DNA of 64,000 bases from Manduca sexta (taxonomy: Eukaryota; Arthropoda; Insecta; Lepidoptera; Sphingidae), in the NCBI RefSeq assembly GCF_014839805.1, contig NC_051119.1:1-64000 (forward strand), read 5' to 3'. The notes under the pieces were generated by a model. The model was not told where the DNA came from and made no database searches. It saw nothing but the letters and a program-made list of their open reading frames with translations. A program made the translations under genes and the position numbers. Position 1 is the first letter of the stretch. Each line of letters opens with the position of its first letter. This document shows positions 47,501-60,816 of this stretch, piece after piece.

Positions 47501-48364
47501 TGACAATTTTTAAACGGTTATAAGCACCTATGAATAGTGAAAATACAACGTTTATTATTATTTTTTTTATAAACATGTGCATTTCCAATTAAATTTCGGC
47601 TCGGATTACTTAAAAAATAGTAATTGTTTTTAAACTTTTATTCAGCTAGCGTTTCCCCTTGACTGCGTAGGAAACCCAGTTACGAACAGCGCCGATTTAA
47701 ATTGACCCCAATATTATCTGCGGGTGCGCTACACGAACGGGTCTAGCTGTACTGGCATACGAGTATACTGTGTTCGGGTCATTTCGGACGGTTTTTCGGT
47801 GTGTTGCGAGGAGTCTCGAAAATATTTTTTTCTCATAAAATATTTAAGCGATACCAACATTTTATACAGGGAACTGGTTATTATTAATACTACTTTATGT
47901 GATAATTTAATCATTTACCAATTCTCTCTGTGTAAGCTTAAAAATAGATGATAATATCTGTATAGAAATTAAAAACCCGTAGAAAAGATCGGACCTTCGC
48001 GCGGTAAGTTCGGACTTCATTCTAATAACGGTTCTAATGCTAGTATGATAAGGTCCACAAAATCAAATAGAAGTCTCAAAAATGTTAAGAAGAACGAAAT
48101 CCACCTTTTTTGTTTCAATGCACACAGCGCACCCGTTCCAGATCATAGCATCAACTGTGGTATATAGGGCGGGACAAAAAGAGACAACGTAGCCGCCTAT
48201 GTTGCTTAAACTAAAAAATAACCACAGATTCGTGGTATTTTTTCGTTATACGATCTTACCCCGTATCCAATCTTACCCGAACGCACCTTATACCATTTTT
48301 CCACGCGACGTTTAATCAAACCTATTGTAGAATCTCACTTATATTGTAAAGTTTAATTAGGTCG

Positions 48365-48535
48365 GGGGGTCGAATTCCCTCTATAGGGGCGACAGATTCG
48401 ATAGCCATACAGGTAAGGAAGTCAAAAAATCCTTTATTACCTATACCACCATCAAAGCTGCCCTTCGATTAGACCGCCCGTGATTGCAAATAGACGGATA
48501 TACCCCCGTAGACGGAATTGGCCCCCCTAACCTTC
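48365..48535. mobile_element. Foldback MITE, right-arm copy
   Basis: Counterpart of 12680-12865 with a few substitutions. Confidence 0.6.
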
Positions 48536-49072
48536 ATACCGTTTTGGCTTTAATTTTAAACAATATATAACAGTACAAAAATAAAGGTGATTAATTATAA
48601 TTTATTTATTGGATTTATGTCTTAGTACGAATCTGTGATAGTTACCAGGAAAACAGCAAAAGAAATAAGTCCCATTTTTCTTACATGAAATAGCTTAGAT
48701 ACCATTATTCTATTTATATCTCTTTATTGAAAGACATATTGTTCTAACATAGTATCTACTTAGTCTGTGTTCAAGAGTTTGTCTAGCCTAAACAATAAAC
48801 AAACAACTTATTGTTGGGCAATTAGTACTTAACAACTTAATACAACAAACAATAAGCCACAAATACACCAAGATGTAACCTTTACAGCTTTGTGACCCAC
48901 TCTCTAATGCATAGTTTGAGAATTATATCCATTGTTAGTTAGATCGTGCGTGGAGTCTTATTGTATAAATTCAGTAACATATTGCAGCTGTTGATGCTGA
49001 GGTAAATCTAAACAAATGTGGACTGTACATTATTGTGACAAAGGAGATAATTAGTATGTACAATTTACACAA

Positions 49073-49207
49073 ATGGATGATAGCGGTGGTCAAGTGGCGT
49101 CGCAGATGCACTCCTGCAAGATGACCGTGTTCACCGGAACCGGCAGGCTAGTGTTGGCAGCTCGGGACAAACAGCACGACCGCCTTGGGCAAGGACACAG
49201 CCATTAA
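49073..49207 (+). CDS. 44-codon open frame, right-arm copy
   Basis: Identical to 12010-12144 read on the other strand. It sits on the same strand as the signal-peptide exon at 43571. No splice consensus or family was recognised, so coding status is open. Confidence 0.3.
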   Translation: MDDSGGQVASQMHSCKMTVFTGTGRLVLAARDKQHDRLGQGHSH

Positions 49208-49919
49208 AAAATCAATTTGACATCTGTGTAATGATTGGGAAATTACTATTATTATATGGTAAATCTTAAATGTGAATGAATATATTCTTTTCACATAAAC
49301 ATTTTATTTTTGTAAATTTCACCGAATACGAACGAGATATTTTAAAACTAGGTAAATATTTCTTTAGATACATTAATTCTTTCGGTCCCTGAATAGACAT
49401 GGTTGTGGTATTAAGAATGCATTAATGCAGTCGTGATTATTTTACCTAAGATAATGACGCAATTGGCTCGCCACCATCATGATACCTACGGAATACACAC
49501 TGCGAAAAATGGGCACACTAATTGGATCTAAATTGCCGATTTGAGAACAAAGAGCGTGAGTGTATATATAAGAAAATGACGTCATGCTGTAAAATCATGC
49601 AAACAATAAGCAAGTAAAATTCAAACTAATGTTCTTGGCAATAAAATAAACCGAGTAGTCAAAGCAGTATTTTATTTGTCCACCAACAGTTCCGACCGTG
49701 CTGGTTACATTCGCTTCATACTTGCGAAGTAAAATATATTCCAGTTTTCTTTTCGCGACGACTCACTGTTTACATATTTGCAGTGGTTAAAATGAAAAAT
49801 TCAACGTCCAATGGAAACTTTTACAAATTCATATTACCTATTTCGTCGGAGTCTTGATTCAAAATTTTGTAATATAAATACGTAAGTACTACACATTTTA
49901 AAATGCACAGAAAATACCA

Positions 49920-49990
49920 TCCCCCTTATTCATAGACCTTTTTTTATCTAAGGACGGAGTAAAGCTGTGATAACAAGACTGTTTTTGTAC
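49920..49990. mobile_element. Half foldback MITE, right-arm copy
   Basis: Counterpart of 11225-11302; matches the end of 34390-34651. Confidence 0.5.
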
Positions 49991-51847
49991 CTTATAGGTA
50001 CAATCAAATTATATTTATTAACCATTGGAGATATTATGTCTTATTTCTAACATAATATATACGTGGCTCATTTAGAGATCTATTACCACCACCAATGAAA
50101 ATTGATTTTGATTTTGAAAACATATTCAAATCAAATTAAATTCTTAATACCATTAAAAAAATATATTCTACGTATTGCAGCAAATATTTTTACCTCTTAT
50201 AAACTATCACATTAAATTCACGAGTATGGCCATACATTGCATGGTTAAAATCACTCAAATTTTTTAAATGACATCGGACAATATCGCCAAAACTTTATAA
50301 ACCGTGCAACATTTAAAACGACAATGGAACATCAAACAAAAAAACTGTGTACCCAACATTCCGCACATTAAATTTCATTCGCATTTAAATTGAAAGCGAC
50401 AACGTAACAATGAAAAAGGCATCACCACTGAAAACAGCACAATTTGATTATAAAAGTGCGAAAAAATAACCCGCACAATAAACGGAACGTGTGCCGCTCG
50501 CGACCTCATTTGGCCACATTCCATTGTTGCCGCAATAAAGCTATTATCTTGGAATCGAATAAATAATTAAATGTCCCGCCACGAAAGGCCATCAACGTAA
50601 ATGGCAGCAATTTATTCGTAGAGTGGTGTAAGTGGTGATAAGTGAGGGACCACGCTGTCTGGACATGGTGCAAACCGTGTTTTGGCAATTAATGTTTATG
50701 AGTTTCTTGATGAAATTGCCACAAAAATAACAATTTTAGTGTATGACATGCTACTGTTCAATAAAAATAGAAAACTACCTCCCGACTACGATATATATGA
50801 ACTAAGAACATAAAATAAGAAACCTTTGCAAATTTTAACAATCATCGAAAGGACATTCCTCTAGACCCTTCAATAGCTACAGACGCAGAAATCATTCGAT
50901 TGAAGCTGAACAATCACGCTACAATTAAACCCTGTTTCAAAGACAAGTGTTAAACGCGCGTTAACATCTACAAGATCAAAATACATGCAAAATACTAGCT
51001 GTTATCAACGCGCGTCTAACGCTCGTCATCTGAACGGAGTTTTAGACTGCGCGTGGCATAAAACAATACAGTTCTGTCTTTCCGTTTTATTCCAATCGTA
51101 TCGTGCCGCGTGTAAAACCTGCTTTAGATATGAACTCCAATAGGTAAAAGCGGTTAATCGAGCAAACACGAATGAATGAACGCGAACGAGTGCGAGTGAA
51201 CGATTGAACTCATCTACGGCGAGCGTGCGAAATCATTCCCTCGAGTTCGTTCAATTGGTTTGTACCCAGCATAAGATTTCTTAGGTCTCGTGTTATTGTC
51301 GTCTGCTGTAACCAATGCGTGTAACATTCCCACATTTAAATTTTGGACACAGCTGTGCATGGCACGACTGTTCTTTGAAATAAATCGGGTACTGGGTTAA
51401 TTCTAGTAACTACTGCATCCAGTAGGAGTTAGTTTTATCTAGTAGATATACCTACCTTTTTTAATGCAATTAACATTTCATATGGATTCGATAAAATGTC
51501 CATCTCCGGATCTTCGATGCTTCTCAATAACTTGTCTTCTCCTGTCCCACTCTAACATTTAGTTGTCGCTGCACTCTTCTAAAATCATGTATCAGAAACG
51601 ATTTAGGAGACTGCATCTTCTACTATAATCTTGACTATGATATTGCGACACCCTTACTTATTAATAAAGTCCTTTATTCTTACAAAAACGTTTCATTCAT
51701 ATGGAATAATATGCTGGTATATCCTTAGTCAGTTTGTTTGCGTAAAGCTACCAGCGACTAGTCTTCTGCCTTTAAGCAGCACGATGTTTGAACGACACTT
51801 CAATCAGTGATCTGAGAATTAAAGACTTCCTTTAAAATAATTAAATA

Positions 51848-52166
51848 AAAAGCGGCGATAGCCTAGATGGGTGTGGAACGGATTGCCGCGACGGATGTCC
51901 GCAGGATCAAATCCCAAGGGCCTCTGATTTTTCTAAAAAATTATGAGTGTATTCTTTGTGAATTATCACTTGCTTAACGGTGAAGGAGAACATCGTGAGG
52001 ACACTTTCATAACTAAGAAATTCTCTATAGGAATTTTGAGGGTGTGTTAAGTCTACCAATCCGCACTAGTCCGCGTGGTGGACTAAGGCCTAATCCCTCT
52101 CAGTAGTAGAGGCCCCATGCCCAGCACTGGGCCAGTATATAATACAGGGCTGATATTATTATTATA
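51848..52166 (+). repeat. Family A SINE, right-arm copy
   Basis: Counterpart of 9061-9376, with a readable head (GCGGCGATAGCCTAGATGG). Confidence 0.8.
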
Positions 52167-54358
52167 TATTAAACTAATTAAATAGGTCTTTATAATTCAA
52201 ACTTTTGTATCGTAGCGCTTACAAAAAACAAGATACTTGCTCACCTATTCGAAAATCAGTAAAAAAATCGCAACCGACTACATTGATTGAGAGAGTACAA
52301 ATATTGTTCCAGGGCGGATAATTGAATGGCCGGAGCGGATGTAGGGCAGCCGATATTGATAAACGATCGCGTCTCGCCTGTACTCGCTGCGGCCGCCGCG
52401 ATTTCGCTCTTACTAAACTATATTTTACACTCACGATCTGGTTCTCCATGGCCAGTAACAATAAAGTTACATTTGACTAAATTATAAAACGAAGGACGAT
52501 AGCCTAGTTGAGTATGAAACGGATGTCCGCAGACTCTTCGAAGTTATTTCTAATTGTTTATCAATTATCGTTCACTTTAACGATGAAGGAAAACGCGGTC
52601 GTGAAATCTACATTCCTGAAAAGTCTCCAAGTTCTATGTGTGGATTTTGCTGTTTATAAGATCTTCAAATTCTGTGTGTTGATTCTACTGTTTATAAGAA
52701 GTCATGACGTTAATCTGATAAGTGACTTGTTCGTTACAATTTATTTTCATATAATTAAAATATACGGTCTGAGAAATGAATTCTCTCTCTTATGTATTAA
52801 CGTTAAACTTCCTATGAAACAGAGCATTTCTTTACTCCATCAGCGATTTCACATAATTTGTTTGGCATTCCAAAATTTAATATCATGGTCCTTTTCCAAA
52901 ATTATGGCTCAGACTATGGGCATGGCAGAGACTAATTGCAAACAATATACGTAACAATGGTGCGGCTTAAGTAAATAATAGGGTGCGGGTTCACTGAAAG
53001 CGATTTGCGCATCTTAAAGCTACTTACGGGTAACATTTAATTTTGCTATGTCGAGAACAGTAAAATAAGTCTTAATAACTCCGATAGAATTTCTTTAGTT
53101 GTCATTGCTAAGGTAAATTAATTAGAAAAGGAATTTGGAAACGTATGTAAGCAAGGGTGTCGCCAAGGGGGGACAGGAAGGGGTAGCTGCCCCCCCCCCC
53201 CGAAAGATTCTAAAACTCGAATGAATTCACCAATTCCATTCCTAATATTCCGTACGCTCAATTACGCTCTGCTCTATGTTATTCTTAAAATGGTAGAGGG
53301 GGAGGGGGGAGGAACATGTGTAAAATTCATAGTTTTCTCATTCTCCATATCAACTTGACCCGCCCCGCCCCGGGGGACCATTGGCTGGCGACGCTCTTGG
53401 TAATAAGTAAGATACAAACGATTCCGCGCATAATGCTCGCCCACAGGAGAACCGCACCTTTATCTCATGACGAAAATTCGTTAAGAAGAAATATTGTTAT
53501 AGCCGTAATAGCGGTAAGCACGAACGTTTTATGAAGTTTTTCTCCTTCTCCCTAATAATTATGTGGAAATTACACGTCGTTTATTATGAGAAACAAGGGC
53601 CGAGTTTAAACGCAGTTTTTATAATTTTTAACCGACTTTAAAAAAGGAGGATGTTCTTAATTCGACTGTATGTTTGTTTTTGTGTGTGTTATCACGCGAT
53701 TACTCCGCCAATTGTAGACAGATTTTCAAAATTCTTTTCTTGTTCGAATGGAGATAATTTATAGTCACATAGTCACTAAGCAAGGATCTGAAGATTGGAT
53801 CCTGGAGAAATCGAGGACAACCCTCAAATTTTAAAGGCCCACACATCGTTTTTCGCAAATGTTATGAAGTAACTTAAGTCCTTGCGTATGGTAATCATCA
53901 TCTTATGTAGCTGAGCTGATGGTAGAAGGTACAACTCCTTAACAGCAAGGAGTTACTCGAAGAAGTATCGACTGACCTAGTAAATTCTTTATATGCTTGA
54001 AAGGGCGTTTGCCATTTGGTCTCATGATCATTAATAACACAAAAAAGCAAAACATAAAAACTTTTTAACAAAAAATTAAACCGCCTTCAAAAACCACTAA
54101 AAAGCAAAAATAATTTAAATGGTTATTACATGCCGACTCCAAAATTGGTAACAGGTATATGGGTCATGTTAAATTATGTCAAAATGTGGTAATATAAGCT
54201 ACACGTTAAAGGTTTCATGACAAATACGAACTAACAACGAATTAAAATATTCATAGGTTACATAGAGGTTACTTAGCAATATTTAAACAAAAAAATGAAA
54301 ACATCGTACTTACTACTTACCTATGCACCTGGAAAGTAAAATAATAGCATTGATTATT

Positions 54359-54445
54359 AAAATTATACTATTTTATTGCGGTTTTAATATTTAACTTGTT
54401 CTCCCGACGTTTCGAAGACTTTGCAGCCTTCATGGCCGCGGGGGG
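54359..54445 (-). mobile_element. Solo PLE terminus, right-arm copy
   Basis: Counterpart of 6816-6902, flanked by the same 13-bp duplication (54346-54358 and 54446-54458). Confidence 0.75.
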
Positions 54446-55034
54446 AGCATTGATTATTTCATAGTCCGGAACATTAGCTACATTGTACTAACACAGTTCA
54501 GTCTATGGCGCTGACGGAAAATTTATATATAATGCACTCCACTATGTATATGTTAAAATCGAGTACGTAATACAAATAGTTTGCTAGGCATCCATGCGAC
54601 AAAGGATCAAAGCAAATCACATTAAAACCATCACTGACACGATGCGCCAGGCACCGTGCAAGTGGCGGGAGAGTTGCTACTTTGTTACCTGTTTCATACA
54701 TACGTAGCAAGTCATTTTCCCTTACAAGGGTAGGCAGAGTTGTAACACAGGTGGAGATGTTGAAGTAGATTTCGCAAGATAAGTCCATGAAATACATATG
54801 TTGCAATAGTAGGTATTGCTATATGGATTCTAATGACTCGTTAAATTCGCTTTAATAAAACCCCGATGGAAAAAGAGGAGGAGAAGAAAGGAGGAAGGAC
54901 AGGGGACAAGAAAAGCAGAAGGAAAAGGAAACAATTAAACGCTTTAGCGCCTCGATATGTGAATTTCAATCTTTCAGATTCAATGTGCCATATTAACGCG
55001 AATTTATTTATCACAGTTTTCACAGATTATTAAT

Positions 55035-55180
55035 AGGGCATTTATTATCATTATCATCATCAGCCGCAGCATGTCCACTGATAAATATGAGCCTCCCCCA
55101 AAGATTTCCAGATCGCCCTATTGTAAGCCGTATTCAGCGACCTCCTGTGATTTTTATGAGGTCATCTGTCCACCTTGTCT
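55035..55180 (-). mobile_element. RTE-type LINE tail, right-arm copy
   Basis: Counterpart of 6085-6215. Confidence 0.6.
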
Positions 55181-57299
55181 CATTAATTATAGCTATACAT
55201 AAAACATTGGAAGCGCACAGTCTGCTCAGAAACTTTAAGCATCGCGCAAACGCTATAAAACTTTTGCCAAGAACCGCTAACTGAAGTTCTTGAAGTACCT
55301 TTGAATCTCGTAGTTCTTTAAAACTGATGGGATTTTTTTTCTACGTTCTCTGTCCCGAAACACAAAACGCAGCACTTCTACGAATATTTCTCGCAAAAAT
55401 CAACACATAATACAAATAACTCCCCATTTGCTCGCAACTCGCGCCAGCTTCCGTTCAATGATATGAAATAAACGGGCTCGATGAATCGCTTCACACGTGG
55501 CCTGGTGGTTAAACACCTATGCACCGGCATTAATATGTTATTTTATACGTGCCAGCTGCTAACCTTGTGTGGTAAAATGCCTGTAATATTTAGATCCTAC
55601 ATTCTAAATCAGGGATGAACCTTCATTGATAAACGTGCCATCATTCATGAAAAAAAATATTTCTCACGTGACTTTTAGGTAGGGATTGTCGCGTGCCATT
55701 CCTTGCCTACAACTGTTCTGGAGTCTTTATACAGTGTGTACGTATAGCGAAACCAGGAAAATAAAACACCTCGATGTAGTAAAAATGGAACTAATTCCTT
55801 GTACTGACGACGTTAACTTGAAAAGCAAAAGTGACGCCCCGATATCAGGTTTTTTATTTTCCCGGTCGCACTATACTTCTATTTAAATGAAAAATTCTTA
55901 TTTGTTATTCTTTTCATTAGCTTCTTTTAAATTTTGGAAGCGATAGAGCTACGATATTTCCAACAATTACATACATACCTACTGTTTCCAATATGAATGT
56001 TTGTTTGAATCAGGATGGACACGGTTGTTTCGTAGGAAATCATGTGACAGCTTACTATTGAGTTAGTTTAGAAAGCAATATTAGCAAAATTGGGTCGTTA
56101 GATATTTTTATTTAATTTTAAAACCCTTTGCTATCTATTGTTAATACATATTGTAATCAAATTTAACAGGTCGATTCTGTACATTATAGATACTTAAGAA
56201 AAACGATTGTGGGGGTCTTTATTAGAGTAATAGAAGCCAAAATAACAGTTTTTAGAGTTTTTATCTGTTCGTAGGTTTATAAACGCATCACGGAAAAACT
56301 ACTGCATAGAATTGAATTCAGTTTTCACCGATGTACTGCGAGAGGTCCAACTTAAGATATAGTCTCAATATTACCGTGAAATGTACAACGGTAATTTTAT
56401 TCCAAAAAAACTTTTTTCATAGAACTGCGAGTAAAATCATTTACAAACGAGTTTCCGTTATTTATTTTACAGTCGCGGCAGCAAGTTGAGACTTGAGTGC
56501 GCGTCAAATTGGGGTATTACGGAAGCAACTAATGGCGACCGAGTAAACCCTCGGCGCGTTTGCACTTGCCCTGAGCCCCACTTCAATCTGCAAAGAAATA
56601 TCTCATTCTTTAATTGCTTAGGCGGTACAACGATTGGCTACCAGTTGCAAAGGGTCTATATAATCCGATTCCTGCTGGCTTCCCTTTAAGTAGAATTTAT
56701 GTAAAATTTAATTATCATTAGAAAGAATTGCAGACCACATTTATGCATATTAGTACTTATATGTTGTGTCGGAAAATTTCACCTTTCACCACGGCTGGCT
56801 ACTATTTTAGTGTTGCTTTTTATGCAAATGTATGAGTTTAATAACTTTGGATAAAATTAAAATTTCTAAACAAACCATCTCTTCTTTAAATGTGCTCTTA
56901 AAGGTTGAAAACGCAATACTTAGTACGGCTGTATAAATATTATACCTTTCCAATTTGAATAACCAGACAAGTAAAGCTACTTATACATAGAGAAAGGCAA
57001 TATTACCGTCTTTAAGATCATGTTTAAATTTTAAAAAATCACGTCGAATTGATAACCTTCACCTTTTCAAAACCTTCAAACTTTTTTTCTCAGTTTTGCG
57101 ATCGGCCGCCTATCTTACATCCCGTCTAGAAAGTGCAAACCCGAGTAAAAATGTTTATCCTACATAGAAATGTAACCTATGAATTAGGACTCAATCGAAA
57201 GTCTAGAATCTAGATCAAGAAGGCGATACACAAACGATGCAACTCTTGGTCTGGGAAAGTGCAATATTGGGCAAGTGTCTAACACTGGGTAGTACCTGT

Positions 57300-57480
57300 A
57301 TTGGCAACTAACGGCGCTGTTTAATAAGGAGGTATCTGGGAAAATTCCCTCGTACGCCACATTTATTCAGTCGGGGCGCGGGTGAGGTGCGGGCGCGGGG
57401 CGGTGCCGACCGCGGCTCGTTTATCATAATTTCTGACAACTCGGAAGGTTTTTGTCGCTCCCCAACTTAGCTTTTAATAT
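57300..57480. promoter_or_regulatory. Conserved GC-rich block, right arm
   Basis: Counterpart of 3538-3720. The kappaB-like palindrome GGGAAAATTCCC is at 57338-57349. One C of a GC-run and one substitution differ from the left arm. Confidence 0.35.
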
Positions 57481-57885
57481 GGGACAAGCTCTTGCTCGCG
57501 GCTTTGCCCGCATGGAAAAGTTTTTCTGATATAAAATACCTTGTGTCCGGAATAAAATGTAGTCTATATTTTAAGTTAGATCTCTAACAATATATTAGTG
57601 AAAACTGCATTCAATTTCATGCAGTAGTTTTTGCTTGATGCGCGAACAAATATACAGACAGATCGACAAAAATTTTAAAAACTGTTGTTTTGGCTTCTGC
57701 TGCTCCAATAAAGACCGATGATACTACCTTTTCTTCAATATCTACAATGTATCCTGTTACAATTTTCATAGGACTTATTTGTTCTGAGCGTGTAAACTGA
57801 GAAATCGATGGCCGATTGTGTCGCCTAATTTTTATTATAGACTCTATCTACTAATGATTTCTTATGTTTACGCGAATGTTAGACA

Positions 57886-58819
57886 TTGAAATTAAACTAA
57901 TTTTCGGATTCTATCGCGGTGCTGGTATTTTATTTTCTCCCGACGTTTCGAAGACTTTGCAGCCTTCATGGTCACGGGGGACTGAGGTGTTGTTCATCCG
58001 TAAAGTCAAAGTTACAATATCTACCTACATTTTACAATTATACAACTTTTTAAATTTAAAATTTTAGCTGTTGGTGGTCCGATCTACGCAGAATGAGCTC
58101 ACAGTGTCTTGAAGTCTGGCAGCCGGTCTTTTGGGTTCCGATTTAATTAAATGTAGAACTGGATCCCAGGCTTGTGCAAGTTTCCAACCATCTTCCCTAT
58201 TGAAATTAGGATGTTTTTAATTTCAATAGCCTCGCGAATCATCCTAGGCAGGAATCGGTGTTCTTTGGCGAGGATTTGTGGCTTGTCTAGTCGCAGATAA
58301 TGATTGGCGCCTCCCTCAGAGTGTTCAGCGACTGCAGACTTCGTCGAGCGTCGGTGTTTCACGTCAGCTATATGTTCTTTACGCGGGTCCCTATATTTCT
58401 TTTTGTTTGCCCGATATAAGAGAGGCCACAGTTGCAATCTATTTTGTATACTCCCGGTTCTTGTAGAGGTATGTGACACTTGACAGGTGGTAAAAAATTG
58501 ACTAATCTTCTTAGGCGGCTTAAAATAAGTTTTTATGGAAGCACGCTTCAGGATGTAGCCAATCTTGTCGGTGACTCCTCTTACATATGGTAATACAACC
58601 GGAACACGTTCAACTGTGGCTGGTTTCACTCGGTTTCTGTGACGGCGGCGTGGAATTTGGAGCTTGTTGTCTCGCAGTACTTGCTTGACATGTTGCAGCT
58701 CAGCGGCCAGGTGTTTCTCGTCACAGATTCCTTGTGCTCTCTGAAACAAAGATTTGCCCACGGTAGCTAACTGTTTTGGGTGGTGATGAGATTCACCGTT
58801 CAGATATTTATCAGTATGT
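57886..58819 (-). pseudogene. Inverted partial PLE copy (connector and GIY-YIG region)
   Basis: It covers the ORF downstream of the reverse transcriptase, from about LNGESHHHP onward, plus the 3' terminus. It is almost identical to the matching part of the main copy. The frame is broken at a T-run of 6, where 5 would keep RT-to-GIY-YIG continuity. A further indel is near 58213. Confidence 0.85.
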
Positions 58820-60816
58820 ATCCGTTCAGATATTTATATTATAGATAAGATACACTCCCGCGCAAACCATGGACAACGCGCAGTAATAAATCTGTCAAAA
58901 CAAACATTGGACGAAAACACAATTCAGGTTTTATCGAAAGGCTTAAATTTTGCTGTTACTCCACGAAGGATACCGTATGAAGACATTATTTGCAATGTTG
59001 AGAATAGTCTCTTCAAAAATAACTTGAAACAGGAAGATTCGGAGGCGATACGCCAAGACATTTCGTCAATTTTGCGTCAAAAGAAAGTGCCGAAACCAAA
59101 TCTTCCAAAACACGAATATATCGCTTTAAAGAACTTGCGATCGATGAAGGACCTTACCATTCTCCGTGCAGATAAAGGAAATGCGACAGTAGTAATGGAT
59201 ACGTCAGACTACAATAATAAAATGGAACAACTTTTATCGGATGTAAGTACGTATAAAATAGTCAAATCAGACCCGACTACTAAAGTATTAAAGGCTACTA
59301 GCTCTTTAATAAAAGATTACTCCGATAAGTTAAATCTTGACGTAAACTTGCTCGTTCCTTCGTGTGCAAAACCGCCTAAACTGTATGGGTTGCCGAAAAT
59401 ACACAAATTAAATGCTCCGCTACGTCCCATAGTGAGTCAAATCGACACACCAACCTACAGATTGGCTCAGCACGTAGCAAAAGTGCTTTCACCACTTAGA
59501 GGAAACACTAGAGCGTCTGTGAAGGATTCATACCAATTTGTCAGCGATATTAAAGACCTAAAATTAGCTGACAATGAAACTATGGTCAGTTTTGATGTCC
59601 AGTCTCTCTTTACGAGCTTACCAGTACAAGATTGCATCAGAATTGTATCTAAGAAGTTAGCAGAGAATAACATTCCTGTGGAATATGCAGAATTACTCCA
59701 ACATTGCCTTACATCTGGCTATATGTTGTGGAATAATCAGTTCTATGTACAAGTTGAGGGGGTAGCGATGGGCTCCCCTGTATCTCCGGTAGTCGCCGAT
59801 ATATTTATGGAGGACTTCGAGGAGACAGCCCTGAGTACAGCCCCGGTCACTCCAAGGTTTTATAAACGGTACGTAGACGATACTTTCACAATTTTACCAT
59901 CTGATAAAGTAACTGCATTTTTAAATCACCTTAACTCCATCAACAATAAAATCCAATTTACTATGGAGTTAGAACACAATAAATCTCTTGCTTTCTTAGA
60001 TGTTTTAATCATCCGTAATCCTAATCAGACCTTAAGTCATACTGTATATCGGAAACAGACCCATACTGATAAATATCTGAACGGTGAATCTCATCACCAC
60101 CCAAAACAGTTAGCTACCGTGGGCAAATCTTTGTTTCAGAGAGCACAAGGAATCTGTGACGAGAAACACCTGGCCGCTGAGCTGCAACATGTCAAGCAAG
60201 TACTGCGAGACAACAAGCTCCAAATTCCACGCCGCCGTCACAGAAACCGAGTGAAACCAGCCACAGTTGAACGTGTTCCGGTTGTATTACCATATGTAAG
60301 AGGAGTCACCGACAAGATTGGCTACATCCTGAAGCGTGCTTCCATAAAAACTTATTTTAAGCCGCCTAAGAAGATTAGTCAATTTTACCACCTGTCAAGT
60401 GTCACATACCTCTACAAGAACCGGGAGTATACAAAATAGATTGCAACTGTGGCCTCTCTTATATCGGGCAAACAAAAAGAAATATAGGGACCCGCGTAAA
60501 AGAACATATAGCTGACGTGAAACACCGACGCTCGACGAAGTCTGCAGTCGCTGAACACTCTGAGGGAGGCGCCAATCATTATCTGCGACTAGACAAGCCA
60601 CAAATCCTCGCCAAAGAACACCGATTCCTGCCTAGGATGATTCGCGAGGCTATTGAAATTAAAAAACATCCTAATTTCAATAGGGAAGATGGTTGGAAAC
60701 TTGCACAAGCCTGGGATCCAGTTCTACATTTAATTAAATCGGAACCCAAAAGACCGGCTGCCAGACTTCAAGACACTGTGAGCTCATTCTGCGTAGATCG
60801 GACCACCAACAGCTAA
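58820..60816 (+). pseudogene. PLE reverse transcriptase with GIY-YIG endonuclease, 5'-truncated and frameshifted
   Basis: Copies element RNA into DNA at a nicked target. The open frame enters from the 5' junction without an ATG and stops at 60439. Counting from codon 58907, the RT motifs are KLYGLPKIHK (158-167), SFDVQSLFTSLP (228-239, catalytic Asp230), GVAMGSPVSP (285-294) and YVDD (322-325). A basic linker (RRRHRNR) follows. At 60382 a T-run of 4 shifts the frame. One extra T would continue into GVYKIDCNCGLSYIGQTKR, the GIY-YIG nuclease core, and on to the stop at 60814-60816. The N-terminal part usual in the family is missing. Confidence 0.92.
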
